NCBI GenBank assembly: GCA_017983695.1
Contig: JAGOAX010000017.1
Span: 16,759-58,138, forward strand
Origin: Ferruginibacter sp.
GTDB taxonomy: Bacteria > Bacteroidota > Bacteroidia > Chitinophagales > Chitinophagaceae
Reading direction: 5' to 3'
DNA length: 41,380 nucleotides
Position numbers and translations under genes: made by a program. This document shows positions 1 to 6,939 of the stretch, piece by piece. The notes below the pieces were generated by a model. The model saw only the letters and a program-made list of their open reading frames with translations, was not told the DNA's origin and searched no databases. Each line of letters begins with the position of its first letter. The stretch's first letter is position 1.

Positions 1-1
1 T

Positions 2-592
2 CAATCGATACACCAGCATTTTCCGGATACGGTAATTTCAATTGATACCTACAACAGCAAAGTGGCCGCCGCTGCAGTTGAGGCCGGGGCATCAATTGTA
101 AATGATATCAGCGCAGGCAATATGGATAAGGGAATGCTGCAAACCGTTGCTGCATTAAAAGTTCCCTATGTATGTATGCATATGCAGGGCACACCTGAAC
201 TGATGCAAAAAGAACCGCAGTACAATAATGTAACTACAGACGTGATCGATTTTTTTATTGCTAAAATTGAGCAATGCAAAAAAGCAGGTATTACAGATAT
301 TATTGTTGATCCCGGTTTTGGCTTTGGCAAAACCATTGAGCATAATTTTTCTTTATTAAAAAATATGAATGCCTTTGGCATTTTAGCTAAACCTGTACTG
401 GCTGGCATTTCCAGGAAAAGTACCATCTACAAAACATTACATACCACAGCCGATAATGCATTAAACGGCACTACAGTTTTAAATACAATGGCATTAATGA
501 ATGGCGCTTCAATATTAAGGGTGCATGATGTAAAAGAAGCTAAAGAAGCAATAACCTTATATATGGCATATAAAAAAGCATCCGCCTGTTGA
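2..592 (+). CDS. folP: Dihydropteroate synthase, 3' part
   Basis: Folate pathway enzyme that joins 6-hydroxymethyl-7,8-dihydropterin pyrophosphate to p-aminobenzoate in the cytoplasm. The reading frame is open at the left edge, so the N-terminus lies outside the window; the GTG at 62 is an internal valine, because the residues before it (ISIDTYN) are conserved family sequence. Visible DHPS blocks are NDISAGN, MHMQGTP, the phosphate-binding DPGFGFGK, the GISRKS loop and a closing RVHDV. The last codons and the TGA stop lie inside a terminator hairpin. The call is firm; only the missing N-terminus is unknown. Confidence 0.95.
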   Translation, partial: QSIHQHFPDTVISIDTYNSKVAAAAVEAGASIVNDISAGNMDKGMLQTVAALKVPYVCMHMQGTPELMQKEPQYNNVTTDVIDFFIAKIEQCKKAGITDIIVDPGFGFGKTIEHNFSLLKNMNAFGILAKPVLAGISRKSTIYKTLHTTADNALNGTTVLNTMALMNGASILRVHDVKEAKEAITLYMAYKKASAC

Positions 593-609
593 CTGACGGA
601 TGCTTTTTT
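572..609 (+). terminator. Intrinsic terminator of folP, likely bidirectional
   Basis: A stem of A-run plus GCATCCG (572-584) pairs with CGGATGC plus T-run (597-609). The folP stop codon at 590-592 is in the loop. The A-run on the left makes it able to stop transcription from the convergent FKBP gene as well. It resembles the hairpin at 21804-21836. Confidence 0.85.
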
Positions 610-621
610 ATGAATTGATCT

Positions 622-1683
622 TTATTGATTAGCTCTTTTTTTCTCTTCCATTTGTGCTCTTACCCTTGGGTTTGCATTTTTAAGGCTGTCCATCATTTTT
701 TCCTGTGACGCTTTCATCACTTTTTCTTCTGCTTCCTGTTTTGCTATTTTTGTTTCTTCAGAAATAACGTCCAGTACTTCCATATCAAAAACAAGTATCT
801 GGTCAGGATTAATTTCCGGAGCCCTGCCGTTTTTACCATAAGCTAATGATGAAGGAATGTACACTGTAGCTTTAGTACCTTTTTTCATTTCTTTCAAAGC
901 ATCAGGCCATCCTGCCATAATACCTGCTAATTGACCAACCGGTACTTCGTAAGGTGTTACATGTTGAAATTTGGGATCTACATTAGAATCAAATACTTTG
1001 CTGCTGTCAAATGTTTTTCCGGTGTAATTTACCATAGCAACATCTTTAGCAGTTAGTTTTGGCCCTGTACCTTCAGTTTGAATAGCTACATAAGTACCCC
1101 AGCTTGTTTTGGTTGCTTTAATATTATTTTTAGCCAGGTATTCGTCAATCAGTTTGCTGTCTTTTGCAATCTGGTCTTTGTTGGTGGCTATCTCTTTTTC
1201 TACCTGTTTCAATTGTTTCTGGTTGGCCCTTTCCTGTGCTACTTTAATATGGGTTTTTTGAGCACTGTCTGCCTGTTGTTCGGTGGCATAAGCATTTTCC
1301 ATTTTAAAACTCCTGTAGATATACTGTCCCTTCTTCATAAATGGAGGAGCCTGTCCTGTTTTGATAATAGAATCTGTACTCATTCTAAAAACAACACTAT
1401 CTCCAACATATAAAACTTTAAAGGCTTCTTTGTAAGGTGAAGGAAACTGTGCGGTATCGTAACGTCCGTATTGTGGCATACCGTCTTCCCATGAACTGCC
1501 GAGTATGCTATCTTTATAACGTATTACCCCGTTAAATTCCATTACTTCGCCGGCAAGTATTTTCTTACCTTTTTTATTACTGATCACTTTATACTCTGTG
1601 CCATCCTTTGCTTTTTTAAAAGGTGTGGTACATGCCGATACTGCTAATGCGCAAATAACCGCTGCGTAAACAATTCTTTTCAT
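622..1683 (-). CDS. FKBP-type peptidyl-prolyl cis-trans isomerase lipoprotein
   Basis: Predicted periplasmic folding factor attached to a membrane by lipid. The first 17 residues form a lipoprotein signal with lipobox AVSAC (Cys18). Residues about 30-130 are a poorly conserved N-terminal domain, about 135-185 a charged, Gln/Lys-rich, probably coiled region, and about 195-305 the FKBP domain (VNYTGKTFDSSKVFDS, PVGQLAGIMAGWPDAL, IPSSLAYG, LVFDMEVLDV). A charged tail follows. Length (353 aa) is large for an FKBP, as is usual for two-domain Bacteroidota members. It converges on folP and is followed on the same strand by the NrnA-like gene upstream (19 nt gap), so the two may be cotranscribed. Whether catalysis is retained cannot be told from motifs alone. 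Confidence 0.88.
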   Translation of the reverse strand: MKRIVYAAVICALAVSACTTPFKKAKDGTEYKVISNKKGKKILAGEVMEFNGVIRYKDSILGSSWEDGMPQYGRYDTAQFPSPYKEAFKVLYVGDSVVFRMSTDSIIKTGQAPPFMKKGQYIYRSFKMENAYATEQQADSAQKTHIKVAQERANQKQLKQVEKEIATNKDQIAKDSKLIDEYLAKNNIKATKTSWGTYVAIQTEGTGPKLTAKDVAMVNYTGKTFDSSKVFDSNVDPKFQHVTPYEVPVGQLAGIMAGWPDALKEMKKGTKATVYIPSSLAYGKNGRAPEINPDQILVFDMEVLDVISEETKIAKQEAEEKVMKASQEKMMDSLKNANPRVRAQMEEKKRANQ

Positions 1684-1702
1684 TGCTTGATTTTATTATT
1701 TT

Positions 1703-2722
1703 TTAAAATTGATAACTGCTTAATTGGGCTACATTTTCTTTCATAGCCTGTTTAAATTTTGCCACCACTTCATCCAGTGGTTCTTTATTAAAACCTCCGG
1801 CTGCATTAAAATGCCCGCCGCCATTAAAATATTTTCTTGCAAATGTATTTACATCAAATCCACCTTTACTCCTGAAAGAGCTTTTTCTTTCTTCTCCCCT
1901 GTCGATAATTATAGTGGCCAGTTTAATGCCTTTTATGCTTAACGGAAAATTTACCAGCCCTTCTGTGTCTCCTGTCCTCATATCATACTTTACCAGGTCC
2001 TGCTGTGGTATGGCTATTAATGCGGTATTGTATTCGTAAAATATCTCCATCCGGTTAAGTAATACATTACCAATAAAACGAAAACGGTTTTCTAAAAAAT
2101 TATCGTACAGTTCTTCATGAATATGGCTGTGCTCCAGGCCCCTGTCTTTAAGATGCCCCACCAGTTTATGTACGCTTGCCGTTGTGGATGGAAAACGGAA
2201 CGACCCGGTATCCGTCATTACACCGGCATAAATACATTCCGAAATTTCAGTGGTTATTTTATCTGCATTACCAGAATCTACAATAAAGTCGTAGATCATT
2301 TCGCAGGTAGAGCTTTTACCAATATCACTTACTCCATAAGCAAATACTTCTTCCTGCGGCTCACGATGGTGGTCAATTAAAATTCTTTCAGCCTTTGCAG
2401 CCATTAATTTTTCCTCCATTCTTTTAGTACGGCTCAGCGTATTAAAATCAAGGCAAAATATCCAGTCGGCTTCGTCAATAGCGGCATTCGCTTTTGCATT
2501 AGGCGATTCGTAGTCCAATACCTCGTTACACCCTGGCATCCAGTTTAAAAAAGTAGCCCAGTTAGTTGGAGAGATAACGGTTACTTTATGCCCAAAACCT
2601 TTTAAAAAATGCGACAATGCCAAAGACGACCCCATTGCATCTGCATCCGGCTTCTGGTGAGTGGTTATCACTACCTTTTTAGGATTAGCCAGCAGCGGGT
2701 ATATATTTTGTATTTGTTGCAT
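1703..2722 (-). CDS. nrnA: DHH/DHHA1 phosphoesterase, NrnA-like (oligoribonuclease / pAp phosphatase)
   Basis: Predicted cytoplasmic exonuclease for very short RNA oligonucleotides and/or 3'-phosphoadenosine 5'-phosphate phosphatase. The N-terminal DHH domain carries the metal-binding THQKPDADAMGSS block (residues 21-33), a DFNT motif and the IDHHREPQ signature; the C-terminal DHHA1 domain has the GGGHFNAAGGF motif. The family in Bacteroidota is mostly annotated as bifunctional NrnA. I chose the ATG at 2722 (MQQIQNIYPLL): the longer frame begins with a TTG at 2734 that falls inside a promoter-like TACTTTTG. The gene is divergent from ndk across about 150 bp containing a 7-bp periodic repeat. 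Confidence 0.88.
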   Translation of the reverse strand: MQQIQNIYPLLANPKKVVITTHQKPDADAMGSSLALSHFLKGFGHKVTVISPTNWATFLNWMPGCNEVLDYESPNAKANAAIDEADWIFCLDFNTLSRTKRMEEKLMAAKAERILIDHHREPQEEVFAYGVSDIGKSSTCEMIYDFIVDSGNADKITTEISECIYAGVMTDTGSFRFPSTTASVHKLVGHLKDRGLEHSHIHEELYDNFLENRFRFIGNVLLNRMEIFYEYNTALIAIPQQDLVKYDMRTGDTEGLVNFPLSIKGIKLATIIIDRGEERKSSFRSKGGFDVNTFARKYFNGGGHFNAAGGFNKEPLDEVVAKFKQAMKENVAQLSSYQF

Positions 2723-2731
2723 AAAGAGGCG

Positions 2732-2739
2732 CAAAAGTA
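2732..2739 (-). promoter_or_regulatory. Candidate -7 element (TACTTTTG) for the NrnA-like gene
   Basis: On the minus strand TACTTTTG matches the Bacteroidota -7 consensus TAnnTTTG and ends 9 bases before the ATG at 2722, giving a very short leader. No clear TTG is seen about 20 bp upstream, so support is partial. Confidence 0.5.
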
Positions 2740-2745
2740 GTTTAA

Positions 2746-2780
2746 AGTTTCCAGTTTTTGGTTTGAGGTTTACAGTTCTT
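2746..2780 (+). repeat. Degenerate 7-bp periodic repeat (AGTTTNN)
   Basis: Five consecutive heptamers AGTTTCC, AGTTTTT, GGTTTGA, GGTTTAC and AGTTCTT occupy the divergent nrnA/ndk intergenic region. It lies between the two promoter-like elements; no function is known to me. Confidence 0.7.
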
Positions 2781-2847
2781 TTTTGTTGCTGTAAACAGGT
2801 ATCACTTAAAGCTGCTTAAAACGGAAAACAATAAATGGTAAAACCAT

Positions 2848-2855
2848 TATCTTTG
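2848..2855 (+). promoter_or_regulatory. Candidate -7 element (TATCTTTG) for ndk
   Basis: TATCTTTG is an exact match to the Bacteroidota consensus TAnnTTTG, 19 bases before the ndk ATG. No TTG at the -33 position is evident. Confidence 0.6.
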
Positions 2856-2874
2856 CGCCTCAAAAATCAATACA

Positions 2875-3291
2875 ATGAGTAACAGAACATTTACAATGAT
2901 TAAGCCTGATGCTACTGCCAAAGGGCATACCGGAGCAATTTTACAGATGATAAATGCTGCAGGTTTTAGAATTGTGGCTATGAAAACTACACACCTTAGT
3001 GCTGCGAAGGCCGGCGAATTTTATGCCGTACATGCCGAAAGGCCATTTTATGGCGAATTAGTTGAATTCATGAGCCGTGGCCCTATTACAGCCGCTATTT
3101 TAGAAAAAGAAAATGCAGTGGAAGATTTCCGTAAACTGATTGGTGCTACTAACCCGGCCAATGCCGAGGAAGGTACCATCCGCAAATTATATGCTGCTTC
3201 TATTGGCGAAAATGCTGTTCACGGAAGTGACAGTGATGAAAACGCCTTAATTGAAGGCGATTTCTTTTTTAGTAAACTGGAGCAGTTTTAA
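2875..3291 (+). CDS. ndk: Nucleoside diphosphate kinase
   Basis: Cytoplasmic enzyme that transfers the gamma-phosphate from ATP to nucleoside diphosphates through a phosphohistidine. The sequence has the normal length (138 aa) and the signature NAVHGSDS with active-site His116; the N-terminal TMIKPDA block and the PFYGELVEFMSRGP segment are typical. It is a single gene with its own promoter-like element (TATCTTTG at 2848) and its own terminator after the stop. The identification is certain. Confidence 0.97.
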   Translation: MSNRTFTMIKPDATAKGHTGAILQMINAAGFRIVAMKTTHLSAAKAGEFYAVHAERPFYGELVEFMSRGPITAAILEKENAVEDFRKLIGATNPANAEEGTIRKLYAASIGENAVHGSDSDENALIEGDFFFSKLEQF

Positions 3292-3313
3292 TTACCCGTA
3301 ATTAAATTATTAA

Positions 3314-3345
3314 TAAAGCCGTTGATTTAATTCAGCGGCTTTTTA
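3314..3345 (+). terminator. Intrinsic terminator of ndk
   Basis: AAAGCCGTTGA pairs with the TCAGCGGCTTT arm across an A/T loop, followed by a T-run (CTTTTTATT). It lies about 25 bases after the ndk stop. Confidence 0.8.
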
Positions 3346-3365
3346 TTTGTGTTTATAAAATAGAG

Positions 3366-3393
3366 AGCCCTCCGGAGAACCAGAGGGCTGTTT
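3366..3393 (+). terminator. Second hairpin after ndk
   Basis: AGCCCTC (3366-3372) pairs with GAGGGCT (3383-3389) around a 10-nt loop, followed by GTTTAC. The weak T-tract makes terminator function uncertain; it may be a back-up terminator or an RNA stabiliser. Confidence 0.45.
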
Positions 3394-3495
3394 ACTTAAC
3401 TAAAAAGCACAAACAAACTAAAAAATTAAGGTAAAAACGGTGTGTTGTTATTATTATAACGAACAAGTTTCTGCTATATTGCACTTACAATTTAT

Positions 3496-4227
3496 ATGAC
3501 TGTTACACTTACAATCGTCCGGTACCGGAAACGCTTTATTCCCTTTGCCTTATTGGCAATGGCCCTGTTCCGTTTTCCGTTGGCATTTAATAAAAGATCC
3601 CGGTTCTGGAAGCTGCTGGGCAGTGGCAAAAGCGGCAGCTTTGACAAAACACCCGATTGGCAGCAATGGGCTGTATTATCAGTCAGCAATCTTAAGTTTA
3701 AAAACGTACAGCTTATTCATTACCCACAAAAAGTTATTGTCCAGAAATTATATGGTACATTCATCAGTAAATGGCTCAATTTGTTTGGCTGCCAAACCCT
3801 TACCTATTTCCTGGAACCTATTGAAGGCCATGGTTTATGGGATGGAAAAAAGGTTTTTGGCGAGCTGCCGCATAAAACCGATTATGAAGGACAAATTGCC
3901 GTACTTACCAGGGCTACCATCCGTTTAGCCAGGTTAAAAAGGTTTTGGAAGCATGTTGATGGTGTAGCCGCACAAATGGCCACGGCAAATGGCTTTGTTA
4001 CTTCGTATGGTATTGGAGAAATGCCGCTGATTAAACAGGCCACTTTCAGCATCTGGCAAAGTAAGGAAAGTATGAAAGCATTTGCCTACCAGCTAAAGGA
4101 ACACCAGGAAGTAATCCAGAAAACCCGTCAGGAAAAATGGTATAGTGAAGATATGTTTACCCGGTTTAAAATTATTGCCTGTACAGGAAAGCTTAACGGC
4201 ATTAATCCCTTAAAACTAAAGTTGTAG
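3496..4227 (+). CDS. Spheroidene monooxygenase-like (CrtA family) protein
   Basis: The C-terminal half matches the CrtA-like family: a conserved TRATIRLARLKRFW block (about residues 136-149), the GIGEMPLIKQATFSIW block, an AFAY motif, a conserved H-x(6)-T spacing and the WYSEDMFTRF block near the end. CrtA enzymes are haem-dependent carotenoid ketolases of phototrophs, but most Bacteroidota relatives are uncharacterised, and no carotenoid genes are nearby. The N-terminal 30 residues are basic and hydrophobic (RFIPFALLAMALFRF) and could be a membrane anchor or an over-extended start; the ATG at 3496 is the first available and I kept it. The stop codon overlaps a promoter-like element for the arginase gene. 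Family membership is fairly sure, substrate unknown. Confidence 0.7.
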   Translation: MTVTLTIVRYRKRFIPFALLAMALFRFPLAFNKRSRFWKLLGSGKSGSFDKTPDWQQWAVLSVSNLKFKNVQLIHYPQKVIVQKLYGTFISKWLNLFGCQTLTYFLEPIEGHGLWDGKKVFGELPHKTDYEGQIAVLTRATIRLARLKRFWKHVDGVAAQMATANGFVTSYGIGEMPLIKQATFSIWQSKESMKAFAYQLKEHQEVIQKTRQEKWYSEDMFTRFKIIACTGKLNGINPLKLKL

Positions 4228-4232
4228 CTTTG
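4225..4232 (+). promoter_or_regulatory. Candidate -7 element (TAGCTTTG) for the arginase gene
   Basis: TAGCTTTG matches TAnnTTTG and begins at the TAG stop codon of the CrtA-like gene, 41 bases before the arginase ATG. No -33 TTG is obvious. Confidence 0.45.
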
Positions 4233-4273
4233 ATAAGTCACCAAATTTTTCAGCTTGCCAGCTGATTCGTTAT

Positions 4274-5221
4274 ATGAAAAATATTAAACTGATTGAAGTA
4301 CCATCTGAAATTGGGGCAGGAACCCGTGGCGCCAGCTTGGGTATAGCTGCCATAAAAATTGCTGCACTGGATTTTATGAGTAATTTTTTTGTACACTTTC
4401 CTTCCGAAAAAATTGAAGCGGAAAACCAACAGCTTTTTGAACCCATTCAATCGCCATATGCCAAAAGAATTAATGGCGTGCTAACCACCTGCGAAAGAGT
4501 AAGCAAGGCTGTGAATGATGCCGTTAAAAATAATTTTTTCCCGGTTGTGCTAAGTGGCGACCATAGTAATGCTGCCGGTACCATTGCCGGGTTAAAAATG
4601 GCAAAACCAAAAAGTAAACTGGGTGTAATATGGATTGATGCTCATGCCGATCTGCATACACCTTACACCACCCCAAGTGGTAATATGCATGGTATGCCGC
4701 TATCGGCAAGTATTGCGGAAGACAACGTTGATTTTAAAGTACACGACCTTGATGAGAAAACAGTAAAGCAATGGGAGCAATTGAAAAATATTGGTAAGAT
4801 ATCTCCCAAAATTTTACCTGAAGATATTGTGTTCATCTCCTTACGTGATTTTGAAAAAGAAGAAAAACATGTTATTGAAAAGCACGGCATAAAAGTTTTT
4901 ACCACCAATGAAGTACGACGAAACGGTGCCGAGATCGTTTACAGGAAAGCTATCCGCTACTTAAGCGACTGCACTGATATTTATTTAAGTTTTGATGTGG
5001 ACAGTCTCGACTCTTCTATCAGCCGTGGCACAGGAACACCCGTAAGTAATGGCTTACGTGAAAGAGAAGCGGAAGATCTTATCAGTAAATTTATGCAGCA
5101 CCGTAAAATCTGCTGCTTCGAAATTACCGAGGTGAACCCTACGTTGGATAAAGAAAACCTGATGGCCGAAATTGCATTTAATATTTTGCAAAGAAGTGTG
5201 AATATTTTAATGATGAATTAA
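4274..5221 (+). CDS. Arginase / ureohydrolase family protein
   Basis: Predicted Mn-dependent amidinohydrolase, most likely arginase (arginine to ornithine plus urea). Metal-ligand motifs are all present: SGDHS (His97), DAHAD (Asp122, His124, Asp126) and SFDVDSLD (Asp241, Asp243), followed by GTGTPVSNGL and EITEVNP near the C-terminus. SGDHS replaces the commoner GGDHS, and SLDS replaces the usual ALDP; neither change removes a ligand. An agmatinase or formimidoylglutamase role is less likely but cannot be excluded, since specificity sits in loops I cannot judge. It follows the CrtA-like gene by 46 bases and precedes the DUF1684 gene by 20 bases, so it may be the first gene of a two-gene operon with DUF1684. 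Confidence 0.82.
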   Translation: MKNIKLIEVPSEIGAGTRGASLGIAAIKIAALDFMSNFFVHFPSEKIEAENQQLFEPIQSPYAKRINGVLTTCERVSKAVNDAVKNNFFPVVLSGDHSNAAGTIAGLKMAKPKSKLGVIWIDAHADLHTPYTTPSGNMHGMPLSASIAEDNVDFKVHDLDEKTVKQWEQLKNIGKISPKILPEDIVFISLRDFEKEEKHVIEKHGIKVFTTNEVRRNGAEIVYRKAIRYLSDCTDIYLSFDVDSLDSSISRGTGTPVSNGLREREAEDLISKFMQHRKICCFEITEVNPTLDKENLMAEIAFNILQRSVNILMMN

Positions 5222-5241
5222 GAAAGTATAAATTATAATTA

Positions 5242-5844
5242 ATGAGATTTTTATTGGGCACTATTGTATTCTTTTTGTTTAACACAGTTGCTGTTGCACA
5301 AAAAAAAACTACTTATACCAATTCGATAAACTCCTTTCAAAAAAAATATGTAGCCACGCATGAAGTAGTAAAAGGAAAAGAGAGAAAGCTCTTTCGTTTT
5401 TTTGCTGCTGATGAAAATTTTAAAATACAATGCCGTTTTGAGAGTGCTACTGACACTGCTGTTATCAGCATGAAAACATCGGGCAAGACAATCCCACAAA
5501 AAGATTTCAAACGATATGGCAAATTGCTATTTACTATTCATGATACGGCGTTGCAGTTAACCGTTTATCAATCGGTGCAGCAAAACCCGTTGTACAAAAA
5601 TTATTTGTTTATCCCATTTACAGATGTAACCACCGGCGATGAAACTTATGGCAGCGGCCGCTATATTGATATTGAAACAACTGATATAAAAAACAATATG
5701 GTTACCATAGATTTTAATAAGGCCTACAATCCGTATTGTGCATATAGCACCGGCTACAACTGCCCTGTTCCTCCAAAAGAAAATTATTTGGTGGTGGCTA
5801 TTAAAGCAGGAGAAAAGAATTTTGCAAAATCATTAACGCATTAA
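5242..5844 (+). CDS. DUF1684 domain protein, secreted
   Basis: Exported protein of unknown function. A signal peptide covers the first 20 or so residues (hydrophobic core ending VAVAQ). The rest matches the DUF1684 pattern: FIPFTDVTTGDETYGSGRY, then NPYCAYSTGYNCPVPPKEN and a closing AIKAGEK. The conserved NPYCAY and CPVPPKEN pieces hold the family's two cysteines. The gene is 20 bases behind the arginase gene and ends at a bidirectional terminator. I know of no confirmed activity for the family. Confidence 0.85.
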   Translation: MRFLLGTIVFFLFNTVAVAQKKTTYTNSINSFQKKYVATHEVVKGKERKLFRFFAADENFKIQCRFESATDTAVISMKTSGKTIPQKDFKRYGKLLFTIHDTALQLTVYQSVQQNPLYKNYLFIPFTDVTTGDETYGSGRYIDIETTDIKNNMVTIDFNKAYNPYCAYSTGYNCPVPPKENYLVVAIKAGEKNFAKSLTH

Positions 5845-5872
5845 AAAACCGGGAACTGGTTCCCGGTTTTTT
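5843..5872. terminator. Bidirectional terminator
   Basis: A near-perfect inverted repeat, AAAAAACCGGGAAC against GTTCCCGGTTTTTT with only TG between the arms, separates the convergent DUF1684 and TPR genes. Runs of A and T on the two sides suit termination in both directions. Confidence 0.88.
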
Positions 5873-5892
5873 AAAATATCTTTTTGCAACGC

Positions 5893-6912
5893 TTACAACC
5901 CAGCTCCCATTTGTTGTTGCTTTTTTAAATTATTTAAAGATGGATCTAACTCAATAGCTTTATCGCACATGGCCTGCCCACGGTCTTTTTCCCCCTTTTT
6001 AATAAAGCACTGGCCAGCCTGGTATAATGCTTTGCCATCGTTCTTATCCATTTCTAAAAGCTTTTGGCAAAATTCCAGGGTTTTATCGTATTTTTTTATC
6101 TGGTAATAAGCATCGGCAACATCACGTAACAGATCTTTATTGCCTGGTTTTTTTTCCATTATTTCCGTTACCAGTTTTTCTCCTTTTTCAAACTCACCGC
6201 TGTAAATGTAAGAGAACCCAAGATTTTCTTTAAAGTCGTTGCTTTGTGTAAAACCGTTTGCTGCTGCTTTATTAAAATACACCACGGCATTTTTATAATC
6301 GTTAACAGTATAATACAACAAGGCCAGTTCATGCAACCACGAAGCTTTGCCTGTATCTAAAAACACCGCTTTATCGTAATAGTAAATGGCTTTTCTTTCC
6401 TGTTCCATTTCCAGGTAACTGCGGCCCAAAGTATAATTTACTTCTGCATTAGCAGGGTTTTTAGCAATAAGTGCAAGCAATGCTTTTTCTGCTTTTGCAT
6501 AATCTTCCTGCTGAAAATAACTTAAGGCAATTATTCTTTCGGCTTTGGCACAGTCTTTACAAAGCTGAGCCAGCTCAACTGCTTTTGCATACTGCCTGTA
6601 ATTGAAATATAATTCCATCAGTTCTTTTACAGGTATTGTATTGCCGGGTTCCAGTTCATGTGCTTTTGTAAAATTGCTGATGGCGGCATCTGTTTTACGC
6701 ATTTCAAGATTGGCAAAACCGTTTTCAATATAGGCAACAGTAAGTTTTGCATCAAATTTTATGGCTTTATCAAAAGCCTTTGATGCAGCTAAATAATGTT
6801 TAGCTGTTTTTTCTTCCACTCCTTTTTGATAATAGAATTGTGCGCTGTCGCTGTTTTGTGCAAAAGCAGTAATAGAAAATAATAAGATTATTACGGTCAG
6901 GATGTTTTTCAT
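5893..6912 (-). CDS. Secreted tetratricopeptide repeat protein
   Basis: Signal peptide (first 18 residues, ending AFAQ) followed by a series of about eight TPR units filling the protein, with recognisable units around A-x-K-A-F-D-K-A-I-K, A-I-S-N-F-T-K-A-H-E-L-E-P, Y-Y-D-K-A-V-F-L-D and C-D-K-A-I-E-L-D-P. Two Cys occur close together in the repeat around LAQLCKDCAKA. TPR proteins are protein-binding scaffolds; no partner is evident. The gene lies 27 bases downstream of glgB on the same strand and may be cotranscribed with it, but a link to glycogen metabolism is only positional. Confidence 0.85.
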   Translation of the reverse strand: MKNILTVIILLFSITAFAQNSDSAQFYYQKGVEEKTAKHYLAASKAFDKAIKFDAKLTVAYIENGFANLEMRKTDAAISNFTKAHELEPGNTIPVKELMELYFNYRQYAKAVELAQLCKDCAKAERIIALSYFQQEDYAKAEKALLALIAKNPANAEVNYTLGRSYLEMEQERKAIYYYDKAVFLDTGKASWLHELALLYYTVNDYKNAVVYFNKAAANGFTQSNDFKENLGFSYIYSGEFEKGEKLVTEIMEKKPGNKDLLRDVADAYYQIKKYDKTLEFCQKLLEMDKNDGKALYQAGQCFIKKGEKDRGQAMCDKAIELDPSLNNLKKQQQMGAGL

Positions 6913-6939
6913 GGTAAGGTTGTTTCAGTAACTACTCCA

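Noticed and set aside
2723..2734. TTG start giving MRLF ahead of the NrnA-like protein
   Set aside because: The TTG lies within the TACTTTTG promoter-like element; the ATG at 2722 gives the usual family N-terminus.
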